NCBI GenBank assembly: GCA_963169595.1
Contig: CAUJFM010000056.1
Location: forward strand, 1 to 7,177
Length of the DNA stretch: 7,177 nt
From: Bacteroidota bacterium
GTDB lineage: Bacteria > Bacteroidota > Bacteroidia > Flavobacteriales_F > PHOS-HE28
Direction of reading: 5' to 3'
A model generated the notes under the pieces. It did not search any database. It worked only from the letters and a program-made list of their open reading frames with translations, and was not told where the DNA came from. Below are positions 6,636 through 7,177 of the stretch, in pieces. Each line of letters begins with the position of its first letter. Within the stretch, counting starts at the first letter, position 1. Position numbers and translations under genes: made by a program.

Positions 6636-6687
6636 GCCGCACGCACCGGCGTGCCCCGCTATTTTGGTGTGACCAACCCGGCGGGCC

Positions 6688-7077
6688 ATGACCAAGCACC
6701 TCCCCACCCTGTCCATCCTGCACTATGTGTACGGCGCCTTCCTCTGCGTGGGCGGGCTGGCCGCCGTGTTCATCATCGGCGTGGGCACCTTCCTCAGCAG
6801 CGACCTGCTGGTGGCCGACAGCGGCGAACAGGTACCCGGCTGGGTGGGCGGGTTCATCCAGGCCTTTGGCACCACCATCCTGCTGCTGGTGGAACTGTGG
6901 GGCGCACTGAACCTGTTGAGCGGTTACTGGATCGGCCGGCGCAGCAACCGCACCGGTTCCATGATCATCGCGGCGGTGAACTGCCTCAGCGTGCCGATCG
7001 GGCTTGCGCTGGGCATCTTCACCCTGATCACCCTGGCCAGCAAGGAGGTGGAGGACGCCTACACCTACCGCCCGTGA
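6688..7077 (+). CDS. Small integral membrane protein of unknown function, three predicted helices
   Basis: The 129-residue product has three clear hydrophobic segments at about 10-37, 56-78 and 90-115. Between the first two is a short polar stretch (VADSGEQVPGW, about 42-52), and between the last two a basic loop (GRRSNRTG, 83-90). By the positive-inside rule the basic loop is cytoplasmic. The opening LSILHYVYGAFLCVGGL and the ending LSVPIGLALGIFTLITL followed by a charged tail resemble a widespread group of small uncharacterised bacterial membrane proteins (pattern: PIG.ALGI.TL..L). I recognise the type but know no proven function. The ATG at 6688 is the first good start; TTTG at 6663-6666 could be part of a weak -7 box. 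It lies 89 bases after the proline dehydrogenase gene, with hairpins between, so it is probably a separate unit. Its composition and codon use match its neighbours. Confidence 0.8.
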   Translation: MTKHLPTLSILHYVYGAFLCVGGLAAVFIIGVGTFLSSDLLVADSGEQVPGWVGGFIQAFGTTILLLVELWGALNLLSGYWIGRRSNRTGSMIIAAVNCLSVPIGLALGIFTLITLASKEVEDAYTYRP

Positions 7078-7089
7078 GCCGCAGGCTCA
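7075..7089. terminator. Hairpin shared by two convergent stop codons (possible bidirectional terminator)
   Basis: TGAGCC-GCA-GGCTCA is a perfect 6-bp stem with a 3-base loop. The left arm begins with the TGA stop of the membrane-protein gene; the right arm ends with the complement of the TGA stop of the incoming minus-strand gene. Both transcripts would form the same hairpin. Neither side has a U-tract, so termination rather than mRNA 3'-end protection is an inference. Confidence 0.45.
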
Positions 7090-7177
7090 GCGCGGGGAGA
7101 TGGACCAGAGGGTGGCCGTGCTGTCGCTATCGAAATCGCGCAGGCCCACGATGACGAAGCGCGCGGCACGACCGGAG
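7087..7177 (-). CDS. C-terminal end of an unidentified protein, 5' part beyond the window
   Basis: On the minus strand the frame is open from the right edge to a TGA at 7089-7087, giving the last 29 residues: GRAARFVIVGLRDFDSDS near the start of the piece and TLWSISPR at the end. The codons are G/C-rich at third positions, like the neighbouring genes, which supports real coding. The alternation of hydrophobic strand, acidic turn (DFDSD) and short final strand recalls the ends of some type IV pilin-like proteins, but 29 residues are too few to assign a family. It converges on the membrane-protein gene with only 9 bases between the stop codons. Confidence 0.5.
   Translation of the reverse strand, partial: SGRAARFVIVGLRDFDSDSTATLWSISPR

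Overview
The window looks like chromosomal housekeeping DNA from a GC-rich member of the Bacteroidota, probably a Flavobacteriales-like environmental lineage. The assignment is an inference from four things: a secreted, cysteine-rich 'NDEC'-type protein of the kind common in that phylum; promoter-like sites matching the Bacteroidota pattern (TTTG near -33, TAnnTTTG near -7); no convincing Shine-Dalgarno sequences before the starts; and a short monofunctional proline dehydrogenase instead of a PutA fusion. I see no tRNA, rRNA, CRISPR array, insertion sequence, phage gene or defence system.

Layout from left to right. Positions 1-972 (minus strand) hold the N-terminal 324 residues of a secreted modular protein that runs off the left edge. 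A 256-base non-coding stretch (973-1228) carries its likely promoter, several inverted repeats and a terminator-like hairpin behind fhs. Three minus-strand genes follow in tandem, transcribed aroB, then aroA, then fhs: 3-dehydroquinate synthase (4227-5324), EPSP synthase (2967-4178) and formate-tetrahydrofolate ligase (1229-2905). A 68-base divergent promoter region (5325-5392) separates aroB from a plus-strand proline dehydrogenase gene (5393-6598). A small three-helix membrane protein of unknown function follows (6688-7077). The last 29 codons of another minus-strand gene enter from the right edge (7087-7177), converging on the membrane protein gene.

Functionally, aroB and aroA are steps 2 and 6 of the shikimate pathway to chorismate. 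fhs charges tetrahydrofolate with formate to give 10-formyl-THF for purine and formyl-Met synthesis. The proline dehydrogenase starts proline catabolism and feeds electrons to the respiratory chain. The three minus-strand genes may share a transcript (gaps of 48 and 61 bases), which would link aromatic and one-carbon anabolism, but the sequence does not prove this.

I found no clearly novel system. The points most worth checking are: an alanine in AroA at the position of E. coli Gly96, a residue tied to glyphosate sensitivity; a perfect hairpin built from the stop codons of two convergent genes; a 16-base exact repeat with a palindromic core, present twice outside or at the ends of genes; and an intergenic region rich in dyads upstream of the secreted-protein gene.
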